The translations under genes and the position numbers were made by a program. Shown one piece after another: positions 22,512 to 31,966 of a stretch of DNA of 46,720 nt; positions within the stretch are counted from its first letter, which is position 1; every line of letters begins with the position of its first letter. The notes under the pieces were generated by a model. The model ran no database searches and had not been told where the DNA came from. It was given only the letters and a program-made list of their open reading frames with translations. This DNA comes from an uncultured Parabacteroides sp. (GTDB taxonomy: Bacteria > Bacteroidota > Bacteroidia > Bacteroidales > Tannerellaceae): assembly GCA_937894065.1 (NCBI GenBank), contig CALCST010000015.1:1-46720 (forward strand). Reading direction: 5' to 3'.

Positions 22512-23909
22512 ATGCAGACAGATTGTCAGATTTTGTGGAATAAGTGCCTTGAGGTGATAAAGGATATAGTGCCTGAAGCTGTGTATAATACATGGTTCAA
22601 GCCTATAGTACCTTATTCTTACGAAAACAATGTCTTTAAAATAAATGTGCCTAGCCAGTTCTTTGGCGAATACTTGGACGAACACTATCTGCATGTGCTC
22701 CAGCCGGTGTTGTCGCGTGTTGTTGGTGAGGGAACCAGACTGACATATCGTATGGCTACTTATGGCGATACGAAGGATGATGAAAGTATGGTTACTTATC
22801 CGTCGTCAACACCTAAACCACGCAGACTGCAGAATCAGCAGGTGAATGTGCCGGGTTTGTTCGATTCAAAGGCTCCGCAGGATTGGAATTCTTATCTAAA
22901 TCCTAAATATAGTTTTGACAACTATTTCGAAGGTGTCAGCAACAAACTTGTGCGTTCGGCTAGTGAGGCAATTGCCCGCAATCCGGGTAAAACAGCTTTC
23001 AACCCGATGTTTATATTCGGAGCTTCGGGAGTTGGTAAGACTCACTTGTGTCACGCAATTGGAAACAGAATTCAGGAAGAACAGCCGGACAAGAAAGTGC
23101 TTTATGTGTCGGCTCATCTTTTCAGCATACAATTTACGGATGCTGTGCGCCGTAACACAGTGAATGATTTCCTTTATTTCTATCAGGGAGTTGATGTGTT
23201 GATTCTTGATGATATACAGGAATTGATTGGAAAGGACAAAACTCAGAATACATTCTTCCATATATTCAATCATCTTCATATGCTCAACAAGCAGCTTATT
23301 CTTACTTCAGATAAACCGCCTGTTGATTTGCAGGGAATGGAGGAACGTTTGATTACTCGTCTGAAATGGGGATTGACTGCTGAGTTGAACCGTCCGGATT
23401 TGGATTTGCGTAAGAAAATTCTTAAGAACAAGATAAATCATGATGGCATAAAGATGTCGGAAGACGTATTTAACTTTATTGCCGATAATGTTACTGAGAA
23501 TGTTCGTGACTTGGAGGGAATTCTGGTTTCGTTGATGGCAAATTCAGTTGTCAACAACAAAGAGATAGACTTGCCGCTGACTAAGCGTGTTGTAAGTATG
23601 GCTGTCCGTTTGGAAAAGAAACAGATTTCTGTGCAGTCAATACAGGAAGTTGTATGCAAGTATTTCGATTTGGATCAGTCGCTTATTCATTCAAAGTCCC
23701 GTAAGAGGGAGATTGTGCAGGCTCGCCAGATAACGATGTTCCTGTCTAAGAAATATACAGACTGTTCGTTGTCACATATCGGAAAGATTGTCGGTAAAAA
23801 AGACCATGCCACAGTTCTTCATGCCTGCAAGACAATTAAGGACCAGATGGAAACGGACAAGACATTCCGCTCTTCTGTTGAGGAAATTGAGAACTTGTTG
23901 AAAAACTAA
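22512..23909 (+). CDS. dnaA: Chromosomal replication initiator DnaA
   Basis: 465 residues, all four domains. Domain I begins CQILWNKCLEVIKD; the AAA+ domain has Walker A GASGVGKTHL (about residues 169-178) and Walker B VLILDDIQ; the C-terminal helix-turn-helix carries the DnaA signature GKIVGKKDHATVLHACKTI. DnaA melts the origin after binding 9-bp boxes. No box cluster is visible beside the gene; one lies at 31935-31983. Not in the classical dnaA-dnaN arrangement. Confidence 0.98.
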   Translation: MQTDCQILWNKCLEVIKDIVPEAVYNTWFKPIVPYSYENNVFKINVPSQFFGEYLDEHYLHVLQPVLSRVVGEGTRLTYRMATYGDTKDDESMVTYPSSTPKPRRLQNQQVNVPGLFDSKAPQDWNSYLNPKYSFDNYFEGVSNKLVRSASEAIARNPGKTAFNPMFIFGASGVGKTHLCHAIGNRIQEEQPDKKVLYVSAHLFSIQFTDAVRRNTVNDFLYFYQGVDVLILDDIQELIGKDKTQNTFFHIFNHLHMLNKQLILTSDKPPVDLQGMEERLITRLKWGLTAELNRPDLDLRKKILKNKINHDGIKMSEDVFNFIADNVTENVRDLEGILVSLMANSVVNNKEIDLPLTKRVVSMAVRLEKKQISVQSIQEVVCKYFDLDQSLIHSKSRKREIVQARQITMFLSKKYTDCSLSHIGKIVGKKDHATVLHACKTIKDQMETDKTFRSSVEEIENLLKN

Positions 23910-23931
23910 CTAATTAAACTATACGTACTTG

Positions 23932-23957
23932 AAGGCACTTCTCATAGTGCCTTTTTT
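23932..23957 (+). terminator. Intrinsic terminator after dnaA
   Basis: AAGGCACT (23932-23939) pairs with AGTGCCTT (23945-23952), with a run of T after it. It is 22 nt past the dnaA stop. Confidence 0.92.
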
Positions 23958-24021
23958 TATGCTATGTTAATAACTGAAAGGCGAAAATCATATGTTTTAC
24001 GATATATGTTTTTCTCCAAAA

Positions 24022-24029
24022 TAATTTTG
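24022..24029 (+). promoter_or_regulatory. Putative -7 box for the class II ribonucleotide reductase gene
   Basis: TAATTTTG fits TAnnTTTG and is 52 nt before the GTG start. The whole gap from the dnaA terminator is about 125 nt, too short for a standard cobalamin riboswitch. Confidence 0.45.
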
Positions 24030-24081
24030 CTTAATAGGCAAACAATATGTAAAATTGTAACTCAATTAAAAAGTAAATATC

Positions 24082-26619
24082 GTGGAGCAGAAAACTTATA
24101 CATTCGACGAAGCTTACAAGGCTACATTGGATTATTTCTCGGGCGATGAGCTTGCTTCAAAAGTCTGGGTAAACAAATATGCCTTGAAAGATGCTTTCGG
24201 CAATATTTATGAAAAGACACCGAGTGATATGCACTGGCGTTTGGCGCGTGAGATTGCTCGCGTGGAAAGTAAGTATCCAAATTCTTTGTCAGAGAAAGAA
24301 TTGTTTGACTTGTTCGACCATTTCCGTTATATCATTCCTCAGGGAAGTCCAATGACTGGTATCGGAAATAACTATCAGGTTGCATCGTTGTCAAACTGTT
24401 TTGTTATAGGTATTGACGGTTCTGCCGATTCTTATGGAGCGATAATTCGTATAGACGAAGAACAGGTGCAGCTTATGAAGCGCCGTGGTGGAGTAGGACA
24501 TGATTTGTCTCATATCCGTCCGAAAGGTTCGCCGGTTAAGAATTCAGCTCTGACTTCAACTGGACTTGTTCCTTTTATGGAACGATATTCCAACTCAACA
24601 AGAGAAGTTGCGCAAGATGGTCGTCGTGGAGCATTGATGCTTAGTGTGTCAATTAAGCATCCGGATTCAGAGTCCTTTATTGATGCGAAGATGACAGAAG
24701 GTAAGGTTACTGGAGCTAATGTTTCTGTAAAAATTGATGACAACTTTATGAATGCTGTTATTAATGGCGAAAAATATCAGCAGCAATATCCGATTGATTC
24801 ACCAGACCCTAAAGTCGTTAAGCAAATTGATGCAAATTCTCTTTGGAAAAAGATTATACACAATGCCTGGAAATCTGCTGAACCTGGCGTATTGTTCTGG
24901 GATACAATTCTGAGAGAGTCTGTGCCTGATTCATATGCAGACTTGGGATTCAAGACAGTGTCAACTAATCCTTGTGGTGAAATTCCTTTGTGCCCTTACG
25001 ACAGTTGCCGCTTGTTAGCTATTAACCTATATTCATATGTGGTTAATCCTTTTACTCCTGAGGCATATTTCGACTTTGATTTGTTTAGAAAACATGTTGC
25101 CCTTGCGCAGCGTATTATGGATGACATTATTGACCTCGAATCTGAAAAGATTGAGTTGATATTGTCAAAGATTAATTCAGATCCGGAATCTGATGAAGTC
25201 AAACAGTCTGAACGTTATTTGTGGGAAAAGATTCAGCGTAAGACATTGATGGGACGCCGAACTGGTGTCGGTATCACTGCAGAAGGTGATATGCTTGCTG
25301 CTTTGGGTTACCGTTACGGAACAGAAGAAGCTACCGATTTCGCAGAAAGTGTTCATAAAGCTTTGGCTTTGGCTGCATATCGTTCGTCAGTTGAAATGGC
25401 AAAAGAACGTGGCGCTTTTGAAATTTATGATTCTGCACGTGAGGTAAACAATCCGTTTATTAACCGTCTGCGCGAAGCTGATCCTTCTTTATATGAAGAA
25501 ATGGTTCGCTACGGACGAAGAAATATTGCCTGTCTGACAATTGCTCCGACCGGAACAACAAGTTTGATGACACAGACAACTTCTGGTATTGAGCCGGTAT
25601 TCTTGCCTGTATATAAACGCCGTCGTAAAGTAAATCCGAATGATGTTGACGTTCGTGTTGACTTTGTTGACGAAACAGGTGATGCATTTGAGGAATATAT
25701 AGTTTTCCATCATAAGTTTGTTACATGGATGGAGGCTAATGGCTATCCTACTGCTAAGAGATATACACCGGAAGAGGTTGACGATATGGTTGCTAAGTCT
25801 CCATATTACAAAGCAACATCAAATGATGTTGACTGGTTGCAGAAAGTCCGTATGCAGGGTAGAATCCAGAAATGGGTTGACCATTCAATCAGTGTGACAA
25901 TCAATTTGCCGAATGATGTTTCTGAGGATTTGGTAAATCAGCTATATGTTGAGGCTTGGAAATGTGGATGTAAAGGCTGTACGGTTTATCGTGACGGTTC
26001 TCGTTCTGGAGTGTTGATTGCAGCAGATAAGAATAAGAAGAAAGAAACTGCAGTTCCTGAAGGTCCGGTAATTGTATCTGTCCGTCCTAGAGAATTGGAA
26101 GCAGATGTAGTAAAATTCCAGAACAAGAAAGAAAAATGGATTGCATTCGTTGGATTGTTGAACGGACGTCCGTACGAAATCTTCACCGGTCTTGCTGATG
26201 ACGACGAAGGAATCATTCTTCCAAAGAATGTTTCTAAAGGTTCAATAATAAAGAGCTATGACGAGGACGGAAAGAAGCATTACGATTTCCAGTTCAAGAA
26301 CAAGAAAGGCTATAAGATGACAATCGAAGGCTTGGATGGCAAATTTAATCCGGAATACTGGAATTATGCTAAACTTATTTCCGGAGTGTTACGTTATGGC
26401 ATGCCTATCGACCAGGTAATAAAACTTGTTCAGGGAATGGATTTGGACAATGAATCAATTAATACTTGGAAAAACGGCGTTGAAAGAGCCTTGAAGAAAT
26501 ATCTTCCGAACGGAACAGCTGCAAAAGGACAGAAATGCCCTAATTGTGGTAACGAAACTCTTATATATCAGGAAGGTTGCCTGATTTGTACAAGTTGTGG
26601 CGCATCACGTTGCGGATAA
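24082..26619 (+). CDS. nrdJ: Adenosylcobalamin-dependent ribonucleotide reductase (class II)
   Basis: 845 residues from a GTG start. It converts ribonucleotides to deoxyribonucleotides using a B12-generated thiyl radical and needs no oxygen, which suits an anaerobe. Visible are SNCFVIG (C106, redox cysteine), the radical motif NPCGEI with N296, C298 and E300, ACLTIAPTGTTSLM (second redox cysteine and phosphate loop), and a C-terminal zinc-ribbon CPNCGNETLIYQEGCLICTSCG. The region 680-800 has the TSCPD-like accessory domain. No cobalamin riboswitch was found before it. Confidence 0.95.
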   Translation: MEQKTYTFDEAYKATLDYFSGDELASKVWVNKYALKDAFGNIYEKTPSDMHWRLAREIARVESKYPNSLSEKELFDLFDHFRYIIPQGSPMTGIGNNYQVASLSNCFVIGIDGSADSYGAIIRIDEEQVQLMKRRGGVGHDLSHIRPKGSPVKNSALTSTGLVPFMERYSNSTREVAQDGRRGALMLSVSIKHPDSESFIDAKMTEGKVTGANVSVKIDDNFMNAVINGEKYQQQYPIDSPDPKVVKQIDANSLWKKIIHNAWKSAEPGVLFWDTILRESVPDSYADLGFKTVSTNPCGEIPLCPYDSCRLLAINLYSYVVNPFTPEAYFDFDLFRKHVALAQRIMDDIIDLESEKIELILSKINSDPESDEVKQSERYLWEKIQRKTLMGRRTGVGITAEGDMLAALGYRYGTEEATDFAESVHKALALAAYRSSVEMAKERGAFEIYDSAREVNNPFINRLREADPSLYEEMVRYGRRNIACLTIAPTGTTSLMTQTTSGIEPVFLPVYKRRRKVNPNDVDVRVDFVDETGDAFEEYIVFHHKFVTWMEANGYPTAKRYTPEEVDDMVAKSPYYKATSNDVDWLQKVRMQGRIQKWVDHSISVTINLPNDVSEDLVNQLYVEAWKCGCKGCTVYRDGSRSGVLIAADKNKKKETAVPEGPVIVSVRPRELEADVVKFQNKKEKWIAFVGLLNGRPYEIFTGLADDDEGIILPKNVSKGSIIKSYDEDGKKHYDFQFKNKKGYKMTIEGLDGKFNPEYWNYAKLISGVLRYGMPIDQVIKLVQGMDLDNESINTWKNGVERALKKYLPNGTAAKGQKCPNCGNETLIYQEGCLICTSCGASRCG

Positions 26620-26648
26620 TATTTGACTTAAAATATTTCAAATATGAA

Positions 26649-26687
26649 AGAGAAGCTTTATATAATTGTAAAGCTTCTCTTTTTTTT
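26649..26687 (+). terminator. Intrinsic terminator after nrdJ
   Basis: AGAGAAGCTTTA (26649-26660) and its exact complement (26669-26680) around an eight-base loop, followed by eight T. Confidence 0.93.
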
Positions 26688-26794
26688 ATATCTTCGTAAT
26701 GCATAAAAACCAATACAGTAAGTTGGTCTAGTTTATAGGCTAGGTATTTTACTAACCTAATTAATGAATAATTTAAACAGCTAAATTTGATACG

Positions 26795-29482
26795 ATGAAA
26801 GTCACTTTTAACATAAACTTCCACACTGTCTGGGGGCAGAAACTGTGTATTGTAGGTTCAATACCGGAATTGGGAGAATGGGAATCTTCCAAAGCTGTGG
26901 ATATGCTTTACGTAGGAGATGGAAACTGGCAATTCTCTCTTGACTTAAAAGAAGTTCCTTCTCGCATTGAATATCGCTATTTTTTAAGCGTCAATGACAA
27001 ACAGGTTTTTGAGGAATGGGATAAAAATCATATTCTTGTTCCGGAACCTAAAGTGGAAAATTATAACTTATATGATTATTGGCAGGTTCGTCCGCAGAAT
27101 ACTGCATTCTTCAAATCCGCATTTACAAAAAGTTTGCTGGCTCATCCGTGTGATAAATACGAACGGGTTGTGCGTAGCAACAGAAAACTGAGAATAAAGA
27201 TTTCGGCTCCACGTGTGGAAAGGAACCAAAGTATAGCAATAACAGGTAATCAGGCATGTCTGGGAAATTGGGAACCGGACAAAGCTTTGCTGATGAGTTG
27301 CGAAACTTTTCCTGAGTGGCGTATCGACTTGGATGCCAATGAAATCTCTTTCCCTTTGGAGTATAAATTCCTTGTTTGGGATAACGACAAGAATTTCCCG
27401 CTTTATTGGGAGAAAGACGAAAACCGTGTGTTGAATGTCACTTCGGTTGAGGAAAATGAAACAATGATAGTTTCCGGATTGTATTTCCGGGATAATCTTC
27501 CTTTGTGGCGTTGTGCTGGAACTGTTATTCCTGTCTTTTCTCTCCGTTCAGAAGGCAGTTTTGGAGTAGGAGATTTTGGGGATTTGGATAAATTCGTTGA
27601 ATGGGTAGCTAAAACAGGACAAAGAGTAATACAGGTGTTACCAATCAATGACACAACAATGTCGCACTCATGGACAGATTCCTATCCTTATAGCGCCATC
27701 TCCATTTATGCTCTGCATCCAATGTATCTTGATATCCGTGAACTTGGCACTTTGAAAAGTAAATCAAGAAATGAATATTTCCGAGCTAAGCAGCAGGAAT
27801 TGAATTCCAAGGAAACTGTAGATTATGAAAATGTGATGAAATACAAGATGGAATATATCCGTGAGTATTTCAAATTGCATAAATCTGAAATTTTATCTGA
27901 CAGTTCATATCTGGAATTCCTTGAAGAAAATAATCAGTGGCTTAAGCCTTATGCAGCCTACAGTTATCTCCGTGACAAGTATAAGACTTCTGATTTCCGT
28001 GATTGGGGAGAATATTCTGTATATGATAAGGATAAGATAGAAAAACTGTGTGACGGTTCCGGTAAAGCATACAACGAAATTGCTTTGTTCTGTTTCATCC
28101 AGTTTAAATTGCATAATCAGCTGAAGAAAGTATATGAATCAGCTCACAAGCGTGGCGTAGTTCTGAAAGGAGATTTGCCAATCGGAGTTAACAGAACAAG
28201 TATTGAAGCTTGGACTGAACCGAGATATTTCAATATGACAGGTCAGGCAGGTGCTCCACCAGATGATTTCTCTGTTAACGGTCAGAACTGGATGTTCCCG
28301 ACTTATAATTGGGATGAGTTGGAAAAAGATGATTTTGTGTGGTGGAAAAACCGTTTCCATAAGTTGGAGGATTATTTCGACTGTTTCCGTATCGACCATA
28401 TTCTTGGATTTTTCCGTATTTGGGAAATTCCTCAAGACTATGTTCAAGGATTATGTGGACATTTTAATCCTGCAATGCCTTTCAGCGTTGAGGAAATAGA
28501 ACAATATGGTTTGACTTGGAATGAAGAATTATTTACAACGCCTCATATCAGCCATAAATCTTTGTATGACTTGCTTGGTGATAAGGCTGAAATTATAGAA
28601 GGAAAATATCTTATGCCGGGATGTGGAAATAATCTTGTGTTAAAACCATTCTGTAATACTCAGCGTAAGATTGAAAAGCTTTTTGGCTCAATGAATGACG
28701 ATGAGTCAAGAATGACTAAGGAGGCTTTATTCCATATCGCTAATGAAGTTCTTTTCTTAAGGGACCCGAAAGAAACAGATAAATTTCATCCTCGTATTTC
28801 TGCATATCAGTCATATGTTTATAAAGAACTTTCTGATGCAGACCGTTATTCATTCGACCAATTGTATTGGCACTTCTTCTATCATCGTCACAATGACTTC
28901 TGGAAAGAAGTGGCATTGCGTCGTCTAACACCTCTTGTTTCATCAACTAACATGGTTGTTTGTGGTGAGGATTTGGGAATGATTCCGGATTCAGTTCCTG
29001 ACGTAATGAACAAACTGCAGATATTAAGCCTTGAAATAGAGAGAATGCCCAAGACTTCTCATGTGGAATTCTCAAAATTGTCAAGTCTGCCATATATGTC
29101 TGTTTGTACTACATCAACACATGATATGTCTCCTTTGAGAAGTTGGTGGAAAGAAGACAGAGAAAAAACTCAGAGATATTTTAATAATGTATTGCATTTT
29201 CAGGGTGAAGCTCCTGCTGAATGTACATCTGCTATAGTGGAGCAAATATTGGTTAATCATTTGGCTGCACCATCAATGTTTACTCTCATTCCTCTTCAGG
29301 ACTGGTTAGGTATGGATGATTCGCTGAAACGTAAGGATGCAGAAGCAGAACGTATTAATGTTCCTTCCGAACCATTGCATTATTGGTGTTACAGGATGCA
29401 TATAACTTTGGAATCTCTTTTAGCTGCCGATAATTTTAATTCACGAATCCGCCAGATGATTCAGGAGTCAAAAAGAAGGTGA
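26795..29482 (+). CDS. malQ: 4-alpha-glucanotransferase, DPE2-type (two CBM20 + GH77)
   Basis: 895 residues. Two starch-binding CBM20 modules stand at the N-terminus (about 1-115 and 125-235; GSIPELGEWESSKAV and ITGNQACLGNWEPDKALLM are their signatures). The GH77 domain follows, with nucleophile D534 in FRIDHILG, acid/base E725 in CGEDLG and D777 in STHDMSPLR. It moves glucan segments between malto-oligosaccharides or glycogen. There is no signal peptide, so it is cytoplasmic. A TAAATTTG box ends only five bases before the ATG. Confidence 0.94.
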   Translation: MKVTFNINFHTVWGQKLCIVGSIPELGEWESSKAVDMLYVGDGNWQFSLDLKEVPSRIEYRYFLSVNDKQVFEEWDKNHILVPEPKVENYNLYDYWQVRPQNTAFFKSAFTKSLLAHPCDKYERVVRSNRKLRIKISAPRVERNQSIAITGNQACLGNWEPDKALLMSCETFPEWRIDLDANEISFPLEYKFLVWDNDKNFPLYWEKDENRVLNVTSVEENETMIVSGLYFRDNLPLWRCAGTVIPVFSLRSEGSFGVGDFGDLDKFVEWVAKTGQRVIQVLPINDTTMSHSWTDSYPYSAISIYALHPMYLDIRELGTLKSKSRNEYFRAKQQELNSKETVDYENVMKYKMEYIREYFKLHKSEILSDSSYLEFLEENNQWLKPYAAYSYLRDKYKTSDFRDWGEYSVYDKDKIEKLCDGSGKAYNEIALFCFIQFKLHNQLKKVYESAHKRGVVLKGDLPIGVNRTSIEAWTEPRYFNMTGQAGAPPDDFSVNGQNWMFPTYNWDELEKDDFVWWKNRFHKLEDYFDCFRIDHILGFFRIWEIPQDYVQGLCGHFNPAMPFSVEEIEQYGLTWNEELFTTPHISHKSLYDLLGDKAEIIEGKYLMPGCGNNLVLKPFCNTQRKIEKLFGSMNDDESRMTKEALFHIANEVLFLRDPKETDKFHPRISAYQSYVYKELSDADRYSFDQLYWHFFYHRHNDFWKEVALRRLTPLVSSTNMVVCGEDLGMIPDSVPDVMNKLQILSLEIERMPKTSHVEFSKLSSLPYMSVCTTSTHDMSPLRSWWKEDREKTQRYFNNVLHFQGEAPAECTSAIVEQILVNHLAAPSMFTLIPLQDWLGMDDSLKRKDAEAERINVPSEPLHYWCYRMHITLESLLAADNFNSRIRQMIQESKRR

Positions 29483-29511
29483 GGAGTTTGCATTTTGATG
29501 TTTATATACTG

Positions 29512-29553
29512 AAAAAGGAAATGGGCAAATATAAAATAGCCCATTTCCTTTTT
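29512..29553. terminator. Bidirectional intrinsic terminator
   Basis: Perfect 15-bp arms (29512-29526 and 29539-29553) with A5 before and T5 after, around a 12-nt loop. It separates the convergent malQ and bactofilin genes and works in both directions. Confidence 0.94.
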
Positions 29554-29575
29554 GTATGATTATGTATTTTTTAAA

Positions 29576-29935
29576 TTATTCTTTTACAGTCATAGAACAA
29601 TTACCATTGAATCTTGCATTAGGCTCAATTTCAAGTAATGAAGTGACAATATCACCGGTAATTAAACCGGTTGATTTCAATATAAGTTTCTCTGATATTT
29701 TTACTGACCCAATAATTTCTCCGTGAATTTCGGCATTTACGGAAATGATATTACCCTTTACAACTCCTTTTTGTCCGATTACAATTTTTCCGTTACATGT
29801 AACATCTCCTTCAACATATCCATCAAGTCTGAAATCAGATTCCACAAAAACATTTCCATTTATTTTTGTACCGGTAGCCAAGGCGTTGTGTAATCCTCCG
29901 CTGTGATTTTCTTCTTTTTGTCTGAGATTAACCAT
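29576..29935 (-). CDS. Bactofilin-family cytoskeletal protein
   Basis: 119 residues. After a short polar N-terminus the protein is a series of beta-helix turns with regularly spaced hydrophobic and glycine residues (GTKINGNVFVESDFRLDG, VEGDVTCNGKIVIGQKG, LKSTGLITGDIVTSLLEI), the bactofilin (DUF583) pattern. Bactofilins polymerise without nucleotide and scaffold envelope proteins. Single minus-strand gene; a TATCTTTG -7 box lies on that strand at 29957-29964. Confidence 0.88.
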   Translation of the reverse strand: MVNLRQKEENHSGGLHNALATGTKINGNVFVESDFRLDGYVEGDVTCNGKIVIGQKGVVKGNIISVNAEIHGEIIGSVKISEKLILKSTGLITGDIVTSLLEIEPNARFNGNCSMTVKE

Positions 29936-29956
29936 AATATTCGTTCATTAATGCGC

Positions 29957-29964
29957 AAAGATAG
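29957..29964 (-). promoter_or_regulatory. Putative -7 box for the bactofilin gene
   Basis: Minus-strand TATCTTTG, 21 nt upstream of the ATG at 29935. No convincing -33 TTTG. Confidence 0.5.
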
Positions 29965-30037
29965 GGTAATTTTTGGAAGGATTTTCGTGTTTGTTTACTT
30001 TTACATAATATTTTTAGAAACAAAAGGGTATATTAAT

Positions 30038-30400
30038 ATGATAACGAAGATTGAACTCAAGGATATGACATTTTATGCATATCATGGTGCTTTCCCTCAA
30101 GAAAGGAAAGTCGGAAACGTATTTGTTGTAAACCTTGAAATTACAGCGCCGCTTTCAAAAGCAGTTGAAAGTGATGACTTGAATGATACAATTAATTATG
30201 CTGAAGTATATGACATAATAAAGAAAGAAATGAATGTCCCTTCCAATTTGTTAGAGCATCTTGCCGGCCGTATCATGAATTCTTTGAAAGTTTCATATAC
30301 TGATATAGAGCATATTGTGGTGAAGCTCTCAAAACAAAATCCACCTTTTGGAGGAGATATTAAGTATGCTTCTGTTATTTTAGAGGAAAATTATAAGTAG
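30038..30400 (+). CDS. folB: Dihydroneopterin aldolase
   Basis: 120 residues beginning MITKIELKDMTFYAYHGAFP, the normal FolB length; the open frame extends upstream but this ATG aligns with the family. Motifs YAYHG, INYAEVYDII and LSKQNPPFGGDIKYASV (with the catalytic lysine) are present. The enzyme makes 6-hydroxymethyl-dihydropterin in folate synthesis and forms an octamer in the cytoplasm. Other fol genes are not adjacent. Confidence 0.94.
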   Translation: MITKIELKDMTFYAYHGAFPQERKVGNVFVVNLEITAPLSKAVESDDLNDTINYAEVYDIIKKEMNVPSNLLEHLAGRIMNSLKVSYTDIEHIVVKLSKQNPPFGGDIKYASVILEENYK

Positions 30401-30417
30401 CATTAACTTAAAATAGC

Positions 30418-30425
30418 TAACTTTG
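30418..30425 (+). promoter_or_regulatory. -7 box for the hydrogenase gene
   Basis: TAACTTTG fits TAnnTTTG and predicts a transcript from about 30431, which excludes the upstream TTG at 30423 as the start of the hydrogenase. Confidence 0.55.
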
Positions 30426-30467
30426 CAAACTCAAACGCAAAAATCATCTATTTTATATACTGTAGCT

Positions 30468-31907
30468 ATGGCATTTACTAATAATGTTATGATTGTTCGT
30501 CATGGATTGTTGGCGAAGCTTGTAAAACTATGGAAAGAAGGTCTGCTTATAGAGAAAATAGACCGCTTACCGCTGGAACTAAGTCCGAGAAGAGAAAAAG
30601 CCAAAGGACGTTGCTGTATTCACAAGGAACGTGCTGTATGGAAGTATAAAACATTGCCTCTTTTGGGATTTGATATGTCCGACGAGGAAGATGAATTGAC
30701 TCCTTTGTCTGAATATGCGAGAAAGGCATTACATCGCGATGAGTTGACAAAGGAAAATATCATGTGCGTTGTTGATGAGGCTTGCTCTTCATGTGTTTCT
30801 GTTAATTATGAGATTACAAACCTTTGTCGTGGATGTGTGGCACGCAGTTGTTATATGAACTGTCCGAAAGATGCCATCAATTTCAAGAAAAACGGTCAGG
30901 CAGAAATAGATCATGACAAATGTATAAGTTGTGGAAAGTGCCACCAGAGTTGTCCTTATCACGCAATTGTATATATACCTATTCCTTGTGAAGAGGTTTG
31001 TCCGGTGAAAGCTATCAGCAAGGACGAATATGGAGTTGAGCATATCGACGAGTCAAAATGTATATATTGTGGTAAGTGTGTCAATGCTTGTCCTTTCGGC
31101 GCGATATTTGAAATATCTCAGGTATTTGATATCCTGTGTGCAATCAAACGTAAGGAACAAATTATTGCAATTGTTGCTCCTTCAATTCTAGCTCAATTTG
31201 GAACTACAATAGAGCACGTGTATGGTGCCTTGAAACAAATCGGTTTTTCAGATGTTGTTGAGGTTGCACAAGGTGCAATGCAGACAACAAGCCACGAGGC
31301 TGAGGAATTGAAAGAAAAACTTGTTGAAGGTCAGCCTTTCATGACTACAAGCTGTTGTCCTTCATATACTCAGCTAGTAAAGAAACATATTCCTGATTTG
31401 CAGAAGTATGTTTCAACAACGGGTTCGCCTATGTACTATACAGCTCGTATTGTAAAGGAAAAATATCCTGATGCAAAGATCGTTTTTGTTGGCCCGTGTG
31501 TTGCTAAGAGAAAAGAAGTCAAGGACGACCCTTGTGTAGATTATACTTTGACATTCGAAGAAATAGCATCAATCTTTACAGGTCTTGATATAGAACTGGA
31601 AAAAGTACAACCATATTCTGTTGCATTCAATTCTTCTCGTGAGGCTCATGGCTTTGCTCAGGCAGGTGGTGTTGTAAACGCTGTCAAGGTTTATCTCAAA
31701 GATGATAAAGTTAATGCTATTCAAGTATCTAATCTTAACAAGAAAAACGTTGCATTGTTAAGAGCATATGCTAAAACAGGTAAAGCTCCTGCCCAGTTTG
31801 TCGAAGTTATGGCTTGCGAGGGCGGATGTGTCACTGGACCATGTGTTTATGGAGACAAGGCTTCAGGTCAGAAACAGCTTTTGAAAGAGTTGAGCAAATT
31901 CAAATAA
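30468..31907 (+). CDS. Monomeric [FeFe] hydrogenase, group-B-like
   Basis: 479 residues from the ATG at 30468 (MAFTNNVMIVRHGLLAKLVK). The first 200 residues carry many cysteine motifs: CSSCVSVNYEITNLCRGC, then ARSCYMNCPKDAI, DKCISCGKCHQSCPYHAI, IPCEEVCPVKAI and SKCIYCGKCVNACPFGAIF, for several [4Fe-4S] clusters. The H-cluster motifs are TSCCPSY (C296-C297), GPCVAKRKE (C344) and MACEGGCVTGPC (C450, C454). The TSCCP form and N-terminal domain fit the group B hydrogenases common in Bacteroidales. It either evolves H2 or senses it; maturation genes are not nearby. Confidence 0.93.
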   Translation: MAFTNNVMIVRHGLLAKLVKLWKEGLLIEKIDRLPLELSPRREKAKGRCCIHKERAVWKYKTLPLLGFDMSDEEDELTPLSEYARKALHRDELTKENIMCVVDEACSSCVSVNYEITNLCRGCVARSCYMNCPKDAINFKKNGQAEIDHDKCISCGKCHQSCPYHAIVYIPIPCEEVCPVKAISKDEYGVEHIDESKCIYCGKCVNACPFGAIFEISQVFDILCAIKRKEQIIAIVAPSILAQFGTTIEHVYGALKQIGFSDVVEVAQGAMQTTSHEAEELKEKLVEGQPFMTTSCCPSYTQLVKKHIPDLQKYVSTTGSPMYYTARIVKEKYPDAKIVFVGPCVAKRKEVKDDPCVDYTLTFEEIASIFTGLDIELEKVQPYSVAFNSSREAHGFAQAGGVVNAVKVYLKDDKVNAIQVSNLNKKNVALLRAYAKTGKAPAQFVEVMACEGGCVTGPCVYGDKASGQKQLLKELSKFK

Positions 31908-31927
31908 TGACTTTTTGAATAAAAGAA

Positions 31928-31966
31928 AACAGAGTTATCAACAGGTTGCCTGTTGATAACTCTGTT
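31928..31966. repeat. Perfect 18-bp inverted repeat with DnaA-box-like nonamers
   Basis: The left arm (31928-31945) and right arm (31949-31966) are perfectly complementary around a TTG loop. They lie between the convergent hydrogenase and glycosyltransferase genes and so may terminate transcription, although no T run follows. The arms contain TTATCAACA (31935-31943) and its complement (31951-31959). Two more DnaA-box-like nonamers follow: TGTTAATAA (31963-31971) and TGTGGAAAA (31975-31983, complement of TTTTCCACA). Confidence 0.85.

Noticed and set aside
29903..30037. Longer start for folB
   Set aside because: The extension is hydrophobic and Phe-rich, unlike FolB, and spans the divergent promoter region.
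30423..30467. TTG start for the hydrogenase
   Set aside because: It lies inside the -7 promoter box, and the ATG at 30468 begins the recognisable domain.
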